A stretch of DNA of 64,000 nucleotides, from the NCBI GenBank assembly GCA_963710275.1, contig CAVPZS010000002.1, forward strand, positions 620,001-684,000, in the 5' to 3' direction. Positions 9,534-17,239 of this stretch are shown here, one piece after another (within the stretch, counting starts at the first letter, position 1; every line of letters begins with the position of its first letter). Both the position numbers and the translations under genes were made by a program. The notes beneath the pieces were generated by a model. That model was not told the DNA's origin, did no database searches, and saw only the letters and a program-made list of their open reading frames with translations. The stretch comes from Rhodoblastus sp963710275. Lineage in GTDB: Bacteria > Pseudomonadota > Alphaproteobacteria > Rhizobiales > Beijerinckiaceae.

Positions 9534-9732
9534 GGATTGCTTCGCTGTCGCTCGCAATGACGACCGATGCCAAAATTCGCGTGTCTCACAATGCGGCACA
9601 ATGCGGAGTTATCCGAACCAAACGAAACCAGTTTGATCGAAAGCGATTCCTGCGGCGCTGTCATTGCGAGCGGAGCGAAGCAATCCATCCCCAGCTCTCG
9701 AGGATTGATTGCTTCGCTCCGCTCGCAATGAC
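9534..9732. repeat. Palindromic intergenic repeat: 26-bp perfect inverted repeat plus one solo half-site
   Basis: Arms at 9660-9685 and 9707-9732 are exact reverse complements over 26 bases (core TTGCGAGCGGAGCGAAGCAA) around a 21-base loop. A related but mutated half-site lies at 9534-9562 in the same orientation as the right arm. Elements with this core are widespread extragenic hairpins in alphaproteobacteria. Its place between a dead GIY-YIG gene and the proB 3' end suggests a region that tolerates insertions. Confidence 0.9.
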
Positions 9733-9898
9733 GCCGCCTCGGTTCAATCAGGGGCTCTAGCCGGACAAATACCACTTCTGATTGCGTATGGTTTCCGGGC
9801 GAAAAAACAGAAGAAAAACACGAAAAAAAGTGACGATTTTTGCGTTTTTTGCGTCATTTCTGACGATTTCCGGGCAAAAAACGACGGTTTTCGACCGC

Positions 9899-9916
9899 TG
9901 CAACCGATCGGTTGCA
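9899..9916. promoter_or_regulatory. Perfect 18-bp palindrome, possible operator
   Basis: TGCAACCGATCGGTTGCA reads the same on both strands and sits in non-coding DNA downstream of proB. With no loop it is a poor terminator. A dimeric regulator site is possible, but no adjacent promoter or regulator gene is evident. Confidence 0.35.
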
Positions 9917-10046
9917 AGCGCGCGCAGGTTGCGATTTCATTCAAGACGCGAACAGCCTCATGTCCTGCGGGAGCAATATATCCGTCATCAAAACAATCAG
10001 TTATGAAAGATTCATCACAATCCCTGGTTGTCCCCGCTCAACAAGA

Positions 10047-10062
10047 GGTTTCACGTGGAACA
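10047..10062. promoter_or_regulatory. parS-like ParB-binding site
   Basis: GGTTTCACGTGGAACA on the plus strand reads TGTTCCACGTGAAACC on the minus strand. That matches the conserved bacterial parS consensus TGTTNCACGTGAAACA at every specified position but the last. It is in non-coding DNA, 54 bases beyond the proB stop. ParB nucleates at such sites, which cluster near the replication origin, so the site suggests this part of the chromosome is origin-proximal. No parA or parB gene is in the window, so the assignment rests on the motif alone. Confidence 0.6.
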
Positions 10063-10115
10063 TAGCAAGAACAAACTTGCGTTCAGGTACCGAGTTTTTA
10101 CTGCGCGCCTTGATG

Positions 10116-11249
10116 CTAGCCTGCAAAATCCCCGGCCAACGCCATGTCGTCGCGATGGATCATTTCCATCCGGCCCTCGACGCCGAGCAGCTTGGCGATC
10201 TCGCGCGAATTGCGGCCCATGATCTTCGCGGCGTGGGACGCGTCATAGCCCACCAGCCCGCGGCCGATCTCGCCGCCCTGCAAGTTGCGGATCAGGACGC
10301 AGTCGCCGCGCGAAAAATCGCCTTCGACGGTCTTCACGCCCGCCGGCAACAGGCTCGCGCCGCCGACGATGGCGCGCGCCGCGCCGTCATCGATCGTGAC
10401 CGCGCCCTGCGGCGCCAGCGTGCCGGCGATCCATTTCTTGCGCGCGGTGAGCGGGGTCGAAGGCGTCAGGAACCAGGTGCAGGGCGCCCCCGCGCCGATC
10501 CGCGCCACCGGATTGTTTTCCCGGCCATCGGCGATCACCATATGGGCGCCGCCGGCCGTGGCGATTTTCGCCGCCTCGATCTTGGTCTGCATGCCGCCGC
10601 GCGACAGTTCCGACGCCGCGCCGCCGGCCATGGCCTCGATCTCCGCGCCAATGCGCGACACCACGGGAATCAGCCGCGCCAGCGGGTTTTGCGACGGCGG
10701 CGCGTCGTAGAGGCCGTCGACGTCGGAGAGCAGGATCAGGAGGTCGGCCGAAGCCATCGTGGCGACGCGCGCGGCGAGGCGGTCATTGTCGCCATAGCGG
10801 ATTTCGCTGGTCGCCACCGTGTCGTTCTCGTTGATCACGGGCACGGCGCGGAAAACCATCAGGCGCTCGAGCGTTTCGCGAGCGTTGAGATAGCGCCGCC
10901 GCTGCTCGGTGTCGCCGAAAGTGACCAGAATCTGTCCGGCCACGATTTTTCGCTCGGCCAGCGCTTCCGCCCAGATGCGCGCCAGGGCGATCTGGCCGAC
11001 GGCGGCGGAGGCCTGGCTATCTTCCAGTTTCAACGCGCCGGGAGGCAGCCCGAGGACCGCGCGCCCCAGCGCCACCGCGCCCGAGGACACCACCAGCACA
11101 TCGGCGCCGCGCCGGTGCAGGGCGGCGAGATCGTCGGCCAGCCCATGCAGCCAGTCGCGTTTTACTTCGCCGCGCGCGCGGTCAACCAGCAGCGACGAGC
11201 CGACCTTGACGACGATGCGCCTGAATTGATCGAGATGCGGGAGTTCCAT
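10116..11249 (-). CDS. proB: Glutamate 5-kinase ProB with PUA domain
   Basis: First step of proline synthesis: ATP-dependent phosphorylation of glutamate, normally under proline feedback control. The intact 377-residue frame has the amino-acid kinase domain to about residue 260 ('VVKVGSSLLVD', 'VLVVSSGAVALG', 'VINENDTVATSEIRYGDND', 'LLSDVDGLYD', 'GGMQTKIEAA'). A C-terminal PUA domain ('RGDCVLIRNLQGGEIGRGL') is also present. It starts 12 bases after obgE ends, the usual obgE-proB arrangement. ProA, normally next, is separated by the mgtE/sensor insert. Confidence 0.96.
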   Translation of the reverse strand: MELPHLDQFRRIVVKVGSSLLVDRARGEVKRDWLHGLADDLAALHRRGADVLVVSSGAVALGRAVLGLPPGALKLEDSQASAAVGQIALARIWAEALAERKIVAGQILVTFGDTEQRRRYLNARETLERLMVFRAVPVINENDTVATSEIRYGDNDRLAARVATMASADLLILLSDVDGLYDAPPSQNPLARLIPVVSRIGAEIEAMAGGAASELSRGGMQTKIEAAKIATAGGAHMVIADGRENNPVARIGAGAPCTWFLTPSTPLTARKKWIAGTLAPQGAVTIDDGAARAIVGGASLLPAGVKTVEGDFSRGDCVLIRNLQGGEIGRGLVGYDASHAAKIMGRNSREIAKLLGVEGRMEMIHRDDMALAGDFAG

Positions 11250-11261
11250 TCGTCGGTCCGA

Positions 11262-12333
11262 TTACGGCCGCCAGGCGGGTGTTGGGGACAAGGCGAGCGC
11301 CTCCTGACGCCGCCCGAGCACCACTTTCCACACCTCGCGCAGAACGTCCACGACGCCTTCGCCCGACACCGCCGAAATCTTGTGGAGCGCGCGCGGTTTC
11401 TCGCCGTCCTTCAACTCGGGGCCGGCGCTGCGGATGGCGCGCTTCAGGCGCTCGACCTGCTGTTTCAGCGTGTCCGCGTCCACGGCGTCGATCTTGGTCA
11501 GGGCGACGATCTCAGGCTTTTCGTCGAGGGCGCAGCCATAGGCTTCCAGCTCGCCGCGCACGATCTTGTAGGACTTGCCGGCGTGCTCGCAGGTCGCGTC
11601 GATCAGATGCAGCAGCACGCCGCAGCGCTCGACATGGCCGAGGAAGCGGTCGCCGAGACCATGGCCCTCATGCGCGCCTTCGATGAGGCCGGGAATGTCG
11701 GCCAGCACGAATTCCTTGCCGTCGACGTTGACGACGCCGAGGCCGGGATGGAGCGTGGTGAAGGGATAATCGGCGATCTTCGGCCGCGCCGCCGAGACGC
11801 TGGCGAGAAGCGTCGATTTGCCGGCGTTGGGCAGGCCGACCAGGCCGGCATCGGCGATCAGCTTCAGGCGCAGGATGATCGTCGCGCTCCTCGCCCGGCT
11901 GGCCGGCGTTGGCGCGGCGCGGCGCACGATTGGTCGAGGTGGTGAAATGAAGGTTGCCGAAGCCGCCATTGCCGCCCTTGCAGATGATGGCGCTCTGGCC
12001 GATCTCGGTGAGATCGGCGATCAGGGTTTCGCCGTCCTCTTCAAAGATTTGCGTGCCCTCCGGCACTTTGAGCACGGCGTCGGCGCCGCGGCCGCCGTGG
12101 CGGTTCTTGCCCATGCCGTGGCCGCCGGTCTTGGCCTTGAAATGCTGCTGGTAGCGATAGTCGATCAGCGTGTTGAGCCCCTCGACGCATTCGGCCACGA
12201 CATCGCCGCCGCGGCCGCCGTCGCCGCCGTCGGGGCCGCCGAATTCGATGAACTTCTCGCGCCGGAACGACACGCAGCCCGCGCCGCCGTCGCCGGAGCG
12301 GACATAGATTTTCGCCTGGTCGAGAAATTTCAT
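11262..12333 (-). CDS. obgE: GTPase ObgE (CgtA), one frameshift near 11883
   Basis: Essential ribosome-assembly GTPase. The glycine-rich Obg fold starts at 12333 ('MKFLDQAKIYVRSGDGGAG', 'GGPDGGDGGRGGDV'). After 'GQPGEER' the frame must change to continue with 'LRLKLIADAGLVGLPNAGKST' (P-loop), 'DYPFTTLHPGLG' (switch I), 'ADIPGLIEGA' (G3) and 'ALTKIDAVD' (G4), ending at 11262. Removing one G from 'gagcgcgacgatc' near 11883 restores the sequence. The gene is essential in bacteria, so this break is almost certainly a sequence error. Gene order with proB and the L27/L21 genes is the conserved one. Confidence 0.93.
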
Positions 12334-12383
12334 CGTTTTGATCCGGCGCCGGAGGGCGCTGTTAACTCGTTAAATGCTGCGTT

Positions 12384-12993
12384 TCATTGCAAGGCTCTAA
12401 TGGAGGCGAGCCTTGGCCGCAAGTTTTCGCGGCCCGGCGCCTGCCAGGCGCGACGCCGCAAGGCAAACCGCAAAGTCGGATTTCCGGCAAAGCGGCCCGG
12501 CCCCTCCGCCAGCCGCTCGACCTCGGCGAAGCCCAGTTTTTCCAGCAAGCCTCGCGCGGAAACATTGTCCGGCAGCGCCAGCGCGCCCAGTTCGTCGGCG
12601 TCGCTGACCAGGAAGAAGGTCTCGATCACCGCCGCCGCCGCCTCGCTGGCAAACCCCTGCCCCCAGAACGGCTTGCCGAGCCAGATCCCGAGCGTCGCGC
12701 GACCGTCCGCCTTGCCGATGCCGATGGCGCCGACGATCTTGCGCGGGCCGCTTTTCAGCGTCAGGACCAGGCGAAGCGCCGCGCCGCAAAAATTGTCCGC
12801 GCGGCTGCGCAGGATGAACTCTTCCGCGTCATAGCGCCGATAGGGATGCGGCAGGTCGGCGGTGGGGCGGGCGACCTCGCCAGTCGGCGGCAAGGGCGCC
12901 GAGCGCAGGTTCGTCGGCGATGCGCGGCCAGCGCAGCCACAGCCGCCGGGATTCGAGTCGAAAGATGTCGTCGCGGGCGAGTTCAGAGAACAT
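12384..12993 (-). CDS. GNAT acetyltransferase, RimJ/RimL type, one frameshift near 12880
   Basis: The N-terminus is in one frame from ATG 12993 ('ELARDDIFRLESRRLWLRW'). The body is in a second from about 12880 ('LPHPYRRYDAEEFILRSRAD', 'GAIGIGKADGRATLGIWLG', 'FWGQGFASEAAAAVIE', 'NVSARGLLEKLGF'). The acetyl-CoA loop and the late 'N-x-S-x-x-L-x-E-K-L-G-F' motif mark the RimL-like group that acetylates proteins or small amines; the substrate is not predictable. A GNAT of this kind between rpmA and obgE is usual in Hyphomicrobiales. The single frame change is probably an error. Confidence 0.85.
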
Positions 12994-13130
12994 TCATAAG
13001 GCTCCAGTCAAAAGCGAAAGGGGAAACGGGCGCCGTTTCCCCTTGAGCTTTCGCCGGATTCCGCCTGAAGATTGTGACCATCTTCGTGAGGGAACGTGGC
13101 CTTTTGGTCGATCCGGTTGCAACTCCGCGG

Positions 13131-13413
13131 TTACTCCGGCGGCTTCCGACATCTGCGGCTTCCGGCACGACATTGACGTATAGGCGCGGCCGTTGACGCG
13201 GGGCTTGAACAGCACCTTGCCGTCGACCAGCGCGAACAGGGTGTGATCCTTGCCCATGCCGACATTGACGCCGGGATGCCACTTGGTGCCGCGCTGACGC
13301 ACGATGATGTTGCCGCCGACAACGTTTTCGCCGCCGAATTTTTTCACGCCAAGACGCCGACCGTCCGAGTCGCGCCCGTTGCGGGATGAACCGCCTGCCT
13401 TTTTATGAGCCAT
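13131..13413 (-). CDS. rpmA: 50S ribosomal protein L27, frame-disrupted near the C-terminus
   Basis: Starts at ATG 13413 with 'MAHKKAGGSSRNGRDSDGRR', then 'GGNIIVRQRGTKWHPG' and 'GKDHTLFALVDGKV', the near-invariant L27 sequence reaching the peptidyl-transferase centre. After 'VNGRAY' the family ending 'VNVVPEA' lies in another frame. A short E-A-A-E-stop-like end at 13131 needs a second one-base change. Two indels in the last 25 codons of an essential gene point to sequence errors. It follows rplU with the usual spacing of about 70 bases. Confidence 0.92.
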
Positions 13414-13482
13414 TTGTCCGCTCCGAAAATTTCTGCTGGCCGACCAGCGGCCCTTGTCATGTGCCCTGTGAAGCAAAGCCGG

Positions 13483-13795
13483 TCAGGCGACGACTTCGGT
13501 GATGCGGACGATCGTCAGGTCCTGACGGTGGCCGCGCTTGCGCTTCGAGTTCTTGCGGCGGCGCTTCTTGAAGGAGATGACCTTCGGGCCGCGCGCCTGC
13601 TCGACGATTTCAGCCTTGACCGAGGCGCCGGCGATGAAAGGCGCGCCGAATCTGGGCGGCGCCGTCCTTCTCGACCAGCAGGACATCGGAAAAGGTCACG
13701 GTTTCGCCGGCTTCGCCCGCGAGGGACATGACGGTGATCTGTTCGTTGGCGGCGACGCGATATTGCTTGCCGCCGGTTTTAATGACTGCGAACAT
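13483..13795 (-). CDS. rplU: 50S ribosomal protein L21, one frameshift near 13650
   Basis: N-terminal part from ATG 13795: 'MFAVIKTGGKQYRVAANEQI' and 'FSDVLLVEKDGAAQI'. The C-terminal part is in the next frame: 'GAPFIAGASVKAEIVEQ', 'KKRRRKNSKRKRGHRQ', 'LTIVRITEV'. Deleting one C from 'attcggcgcg' joins them into the standard protein of about 104 residues, which binds 23S rRNA beside L20. It is the first gene of the rplU-rpmA run, and the 335 bases upstream must hold its promoter. Confidence 0.93.
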
Positions 13796-14130
13796 CGTTT
13801 TTCCTCGTGTTCGATCCGGCTCTGCGCTTTGAGCGCGACCGGCTTCTTTGCAGTGGACCGGGTGGATGGACTTTTCAGTCCGGCTTGCGGGCGAAAATCA
13901 GACGCTGACAGGTCAGAGGCTGAAAAACGCAAAAATGCCGCGGCGGAAAGCCACGACAAACCGTTGGGTTTCCTAATGCGGCGGCCGCAAGGGCAGTGGC
14001 AAGCGGGAAGGCGGAAGTGCAGGAATTTTGCGCTTTCAGACGTTGAGGCCCTTGCGCCTTCGCTCGCGCCCATGTTATTGCGCCGCCTCAACCTCGGAAA
14101 GGCCCTGCGGCCTTCCGGACGCCTTGGATT
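13796..14130. other. Intergenic region: rplU promoter side and tRNA-Ser promoter side
   Basis: No gene seen. It separates the minus-strand rplU from the plus-strand tRNA-Ser half-site at 14131, so it should contain the promoters of both. I could not single out -35/-10 boxes with confidence. Confidence 0.5.
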
Positions 14131-14174
14131 GGAGAGGTGGCAGAGTGGTCGAAAGCACCGCACTCGAAATGCGG
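14131..14174 (+). repeat. attL: truncated tRNA-Ser(CGA) 5' half
   Basis: Identical to positions 26498-26541 of the complete tRNA-Ser except base 24 (A here, T in the full gene). It covers acceptor 5' strand, D-arm and anticodon arm, and then stops matching. It cannot form a tRNA. It is the left attachment site of the element, probably preceded by the tRNA's original promoter. Confidence 0.92.
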
Positions 14175-14208
14175 ATGGTTTGAAAAAAATCAATCACTTA
14201 CGGGATGC

Positions 14209-14240
14209 ATTAGGGATAATAGGGACGATTATTAGGGACA
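14209..14240 (+). repeat. Left-end iterated sites, TTAGGG type (3 copies)
   Basis: TAGGG-containing units start at 14211, 14220 and 14233 (ATTAGGGATA, AATAGGGACG, ATTAGGGACA). They lie about 35 bases inside attL and match the units at the right end in sequence and orientation. This placement is what arm-type integrase-binding sites look like. Confidence 0.65.
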
Positions 14241-14412
14241 GTCAACTCCCTGATTTTTCTCCCATCTATCCACCTGTTTTCCTCGAAAATAAACATTCAG
14301 GTCATCCTGCGAACGCGAAAAATTCGGCGCAAGCAGAAGCCCGAGGGCGTCGAGGGTGACCGGCTTCCCCGACGGCGTTGGTGACGTCGGGGATCGGGGC
14401 AGCCGCACGTGT

Positions 14413-14703
14413 CTATTTGTCGCCCACATCAGTGAGAAGCCGCGCGATCATGTGCGCAATTTCTCCCGCCTCTGCCTCTGTGAACCGCGTCGTTTGCCGG
14501 CCTTCCGATCCATCGTCGCCGAAATTGAGATAGCAGACGCCGCGACCGGTCGCGTCCTTGATCGTGAAGGATTCGGGGGAGCGGCTAATTTCGAGCGGCA
14601 GCGTAATCGGCAGCGGTGTGGGATCACGACTGGAATTGTCTTGGCGCGTCCATTTTCGCCCGAATGTTGTCCGCCCAAACTTATCGCGATGCGCCACTGC
14701 CAA
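14413..14703 (-). CDS. Conserved small hypothetical protein
   Basis: 96 residues from a TTG at 14703 (GTG at 14697 is an alternative). The central 'FTIKDATGRGVCYLNFGDD' and late 'RFTEAEAGEIAHMIARL' resemble a group of short orphan proteins frequent in Hyphomicrobiales, in which a beta-hairpin 'IRDA-G-x-A-x-AYVYF' is followed by a helix. No function is known for them and I infer none. It is the first gene inside the left end of the element. Confidence 0.6.
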   Translation of the reverse strand: MAVAHRDKFGRTTFGRKWTRQDNSSRDPTPLPITLPLEISRSPESFTIKDATGRGVCYLNFGDDGSEGRQTTRFTEAEAGEIAHMIARLLTDVGDK

Positions 14704-14779
14704 ATAATCCTATGATGTGAAAAATCACACGATCACAATATCACGGCCTTTATCGGCCTCACGCCGCTCTCACCGAGAC

Positions 14780-15090
14780 TTAATGAAGGTCGCCCTTCGG
14801 AACCCCGCCTTCCAAGAAGCTCTTGATGCCCTCATCCTTGATCGCGCTCAGCGCCTCTGCAAGCGCCGCCTCGTCAGAGTCAATGGTTCTTCCCAGAGGG
14901 TGGAGCAGCCGTCACCGGCAACGATTTCCAGAGTCCAGTCGGCATCTTCAACGCGATATATGCAAACCTCGACGCGCTCGCCGTCTTCGTCAACGATACG
15001 AGAAAGCGGGGAATTTATGAGCTTGGGGTCGGTCATGCGCAAAATCTCAAACCGTGGGCCGGGATTGATAGCATAAATTCGGATTGCCAA
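14780..15090 (-). CDS. Conserved small hypothetical protein, one frameshift
   Basis: Starts 'MAIRIYAINPGPRFEILRM' and continues through 'DEDGERVEVCIYRVEDADW' and 'LEIVAGDGCSTLWEEP'. One base change then moves it to a frame reading 'DEAALAEALSAIKDEGI' and ending at 14780. The two halves together (about 103 residues) match the pattern of small Hyphomicrobiales proteins with a strand-rich core and a final helix ending in '-IREEGI-'. Function unknown. Confidence 0.6.
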
Positions 15091-15243
15091 AACAGCGCGA
15101 CTTCCCGCGCAGCAGCAGCCAATTGGCTAAGGCATCTTGACTGCCACCCTCAATGTTCTAATTTCGTTCTAGTACGGATCGACGAACCTTTACGCTCCCG
15201 CGTCCGGGTAAATCGGGTCTCCCGAACTGGTGAGGAGGGACAG

Positions 15244-15495
15244 TTGGCCACCGTCACTTATTATGTCGCTCTCGCGTTTACCCGATCTGAGGACGGTGAC
15301 GTCGTTGCCTGCGAGCCCAAAGAGGCCCAGAGCGCAGATCAGGCGATCCGACTGGCCAATTCTCTTGCGGCGATGGATGCCCACTGTGGAGCCATAGCGT
15401 TTTCGCGCACGGGCGATCCGGCGATTGGCGAATTCGACGACGCGGTCGTGTTGAAGACAGTGGGCGAGGTCGATGGCGGGCTGGTTGGAGGGTGA
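15244..15495 (+). CDS. Conserved small hypothetical protein
   Basis: 83 residues. A TTG start at 15244 is chosen because AGGAGGGA lies about 6 bases upstream and homologues begin 'MATVTYxV'. Visible features are 'VTYYVALAFTRSEDGDVVAC' and a C-terminal 'AIAFSRTGDPAIGEFDDAVV'. These occur in short proteins common in Hyphomicrobiales, often several per genome, with no assigned role. A diverged copy of its 3' part lies at 16250-16348. Confidence 0.75.
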   Translation: MATVTYYVALAFTRSEDGDVVACEPKEAQSADQAIRLANSLAAMDAHCGAIAFSRTGDPAIGEFDDAVVLKTVGEVDGGLVGG

Positions 15496-15753
15496 CTGGT
15501 TTTCTGAGTGGCTGCGGAAGAAAAGCGTGGCATGGCCTATATTTGCCACCGAGTTTCGGCGTTGGAACAAATTGAAATTCGGCGAGGGCTCGACTAATGG
15601 ATCGGCGGCGTTGGCTTCCGTCCGGCTTGCGTGTGACTTTTTTCACGTTAAGTCCAAAATCGTTAAGGTTGTATCCCGGCGGGCAGAACAACTCGTACAG
15701 TTGTCGACGATTTTTGCGCGCCGACGCCTTATCACAATGGGAAATCAAAAAAC

Positions 15754-16116
15754 ATGGCGAAGCCCACCACCAACTTTATCGATAAGCACGTCGGCATGCG
15801 CGTTCGTAGGGTCCGAATGTTTCGCGAGATAAGTCAGGCGCACTTGGCCTATTCCCTCAGCATTTCGCTTCATCAATTGCAGAAATATGAAGGCGGCTTT
15901 CAAAGGATCGACGCGGTCAAATTGCTGGAAATATGCAGAATATTCCAAGTGCGGCCCGCGTTCTTTTTTGACGATCTGCGGCTCAACGGGCCTCTCAAGG
16001 AAACCTGCATCGGTAAGGAAAACGACGCCCAAGAAGTTCGCAAAAATGGTCGCCCTAGCGCCCCAATTACTGCGCCGATCAAACTGGCTTTTAGTCGGGC
16101 GGAAGGCGGAAGCTAA
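15754..16116 (+). CDS. XRE-family transcriptional regulator
   Basis: 120 residues with one N-terminal Cro/C1-type helix-turn-helix (residues 12-65): 'HVGMRVRRVRMFREISQAHL', 'SISLHQLQKYEGGFQRI', 'LLEICRIFQVRPAFFFDDL'. A charged tail without recognised domain follows. The 'Q-x-x-L-A-x-x-x-x-I-S-x-x-Q-L-x-K-Y-E-x-G' pattern is the group common on Hyphomicrobiales chromosomes and elements. It may control the element's own genes, but no operator was identified. Confidence 0.85.
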   Translation: MAKPTTNFIDKHVGMRVRRVRMFREISQAHLAYSLSISLHQLQKYEGGFQRIDAVKLLEICRIFQVRPAFFFDDLRLNGPLKETCIGKENDAQEVRKNGRPSAPITAPIKLAFSRAEGGS

Positions 16117-16462
16117 AGCGGCAGACGCACGCGAGTTTTGCATGGACGCTTCCGCGACGAAAAAATAGCAGCGCACCGGAGGTGCGGCTACTTAAATGAC
16201 GGTCGGGAGCGTTTTGGCACCCCGCTGAGATAAGGGGTCCCGCTTGGGAACAATAGCTTTCTCTCGCACTGGCGATCCGGCGATCGGCGAATTCGATGAT
16301 GCGGTGGTGTTGAAAACGGTGGGCGAGGTCGATGGGGGTGGAGGGTGAGCCCGGACAGCGTTTTCACGGTCGCTGTTCTCCACAACTTAAGCGGCCCGGG
16401 TTAACACCACGGTTACCATCTCGGCCCTAGCGTCTCGTTGGCATCAGTCAGGAGAGGCGTGC
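16117..16462. other. Non-coding stretch with gene remnant and gapR upstream region
   Basis: Apart from the 16250-16348 remnant of the 15244 gene family I see no coding sequence. The last 80 bases must contain the promoter of the gapR-like gene; its ribosome site is AGGAGAG at 16450-16456. Confidence 0.5.
16250..16348 (+). pseudogene. 3' remnant of a second copy of the 15244-15495 gene
   Basis: Translates as 'AFSRTGDPAIGEFDDAVVLK' and 'TVGEVDGGG' then stop at 16348, almost identical in protein to the end of the gene at 15244. It differs at many third codon positions, so it is an old paralogue rather than a recent duplication. The 5' half is missing. Confidence 0.8.
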
Positions 16463-16734
16463 ATGTCCGAGACAGTAGTGGGTATCGCAGGTGATCGCAT
16501 TCGCTCCATCGTCGAGCGCATCGAGATATCGAGGAAGAGATCAAGGCCCTGAACGAGGGCAAAAAGGAAGTTTTCTCGGAGGCCAAAGGCGAAGGCTTCG
16601 ACGTGAAGGTAATCAAGGAAATCCTTCGCCTGCGCAAACAGGATAAGGACGAACGTGACGAGCATGAATCATTGCTTGATCTCTATCTCGCGGCGATGAA
16701 ATCTTCCGAGGCAGCGCCAGCGAAGGCCGCTTAA
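16463..16734 (+). CDS. GapR-family (DUF2312) nucleoid-associated protein, one frameshift
   Basis: From ATG 16463 (ribosome site AGGAGAG) the frame reads 'GIAGDRIRSIVERIE'. After one missing G it becomes 'DIEEEIKALNEGKKEVFSEA', 'KGEGFDVKVIKEILRLRKQD' and 'ERDEHESLLDLYLAAM'. This is the GapR fold, a helical protein binding overtwisted AT-rich DNA ahead of replication and transcription in alphaproteobacteria. Corrected length is about 90 residues. Most Hyphomicrobiales have a chromosomal copy, so this one on the element may be an accessory paralogue. The frame break lies in a G run and is probably an error. Confidence 0.85.
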
Positions 16735-16838
16735 AATTTGGGGAGCGGTGCCTATACCGCTCCCTGCCTTCCTTCGGGCCACCTCCGAGCGCGCACTCGA
16801 CTGCCGACTGTTCGGTTCACGATGTTGGTCATCCGCTG

Positions 16839-16850
16839 CCCCCCCCCCCC
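16839..16850 (+). repeat. 12-base poly-C tract
   Basis: Twelve consecutive C in non-coding DNA between the gapR-like gene and a weak minus-strand orphan. Such tracts can slip and act as switches, but the true length may also be mis-called, given the homopolymer errors elsewhere. Confidence 0.7.
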
Positions 16851-16915
16851 GAGCGAACGCTGTCGATTTTGAATGCTTAGGCTAACACGCTGCTGCGCTG
16901 CAAAAGACGCGGCGA

Positions 16916-17163
16916 TTACGTAGGTTTTGTTATGAAAATAGGCGCCCGCTGACCGTCTTGATAGGTCCATGAGAATGCTTCGACCTTGGCCTGCGCCTTC
17001 GGCATACTCGGGCGGCCGCCGATTTCGATCGCTGGCGCCGCAGGAACAGAAAAAGAGTTATCGCGCAGGATGGCGCCGTAGACCTCATCAACATCCGCCG
17101 CGCATAGAACACAACCAAACGGCAAAGCCAGAATGCGAGCTTCCCCTTCTTTGGCAGCGTCAT
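16916..17163 (-). CDS. Hypothetical small protein, weakly supported
   Basis: One frame from 17163 ('MTLPKKGKLAFWLCRLVVFY') and another ending at 16916 ('DVDEVYGAILRDNSFSVPAA', 'FSWTYQDGQRAPIFI') together suggest a protein of about 80 residues with one frame change. The second half has gene-like composition. I do not recognise it. It could be spurious. Confidence 0.35.
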
Positions 17164-17239
17164 CTCTCTATTTTACTTCCCGAAATTCCCGGCGCTACTT
17201 TCGGATCGACGCCGTCGAAAAAGATTGCGAAAATAAAAC

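Larger units (their letters stand above)
9733..10115. other. Gene-free stretch between repeat and proB 3' end
   Basis: I see no credible gene. The left part (9790-9890) is unusually A/T-rich, with A-runs and two copies of the string TTTCCGGGC followed by A-runs. It is followed by a perfect 18-bp palindrome (9899-9916) and a parS-like site (10047-10062), annotated separately. Confidence 0.6.

Noticed and set aside
14131..14174. Second functional tRNA-Ser gene
   Set aside because: Only the 5' 44 bases are present; variable arm, T-arm and acceptor 3' strand are missing.
14209..14240. Telomere-like TTAGGG repeats
   Set aside because: The units are few, unevenly spaced and not contiguous; matching copies at the other end of the element fit attachment-arm sites.
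14232..14429. Possible small gene on the minus strand
   Set aside because: The frame overlaps the left-end repeats, has no ribosome site I can see and a composition unlike neighbouring genes.
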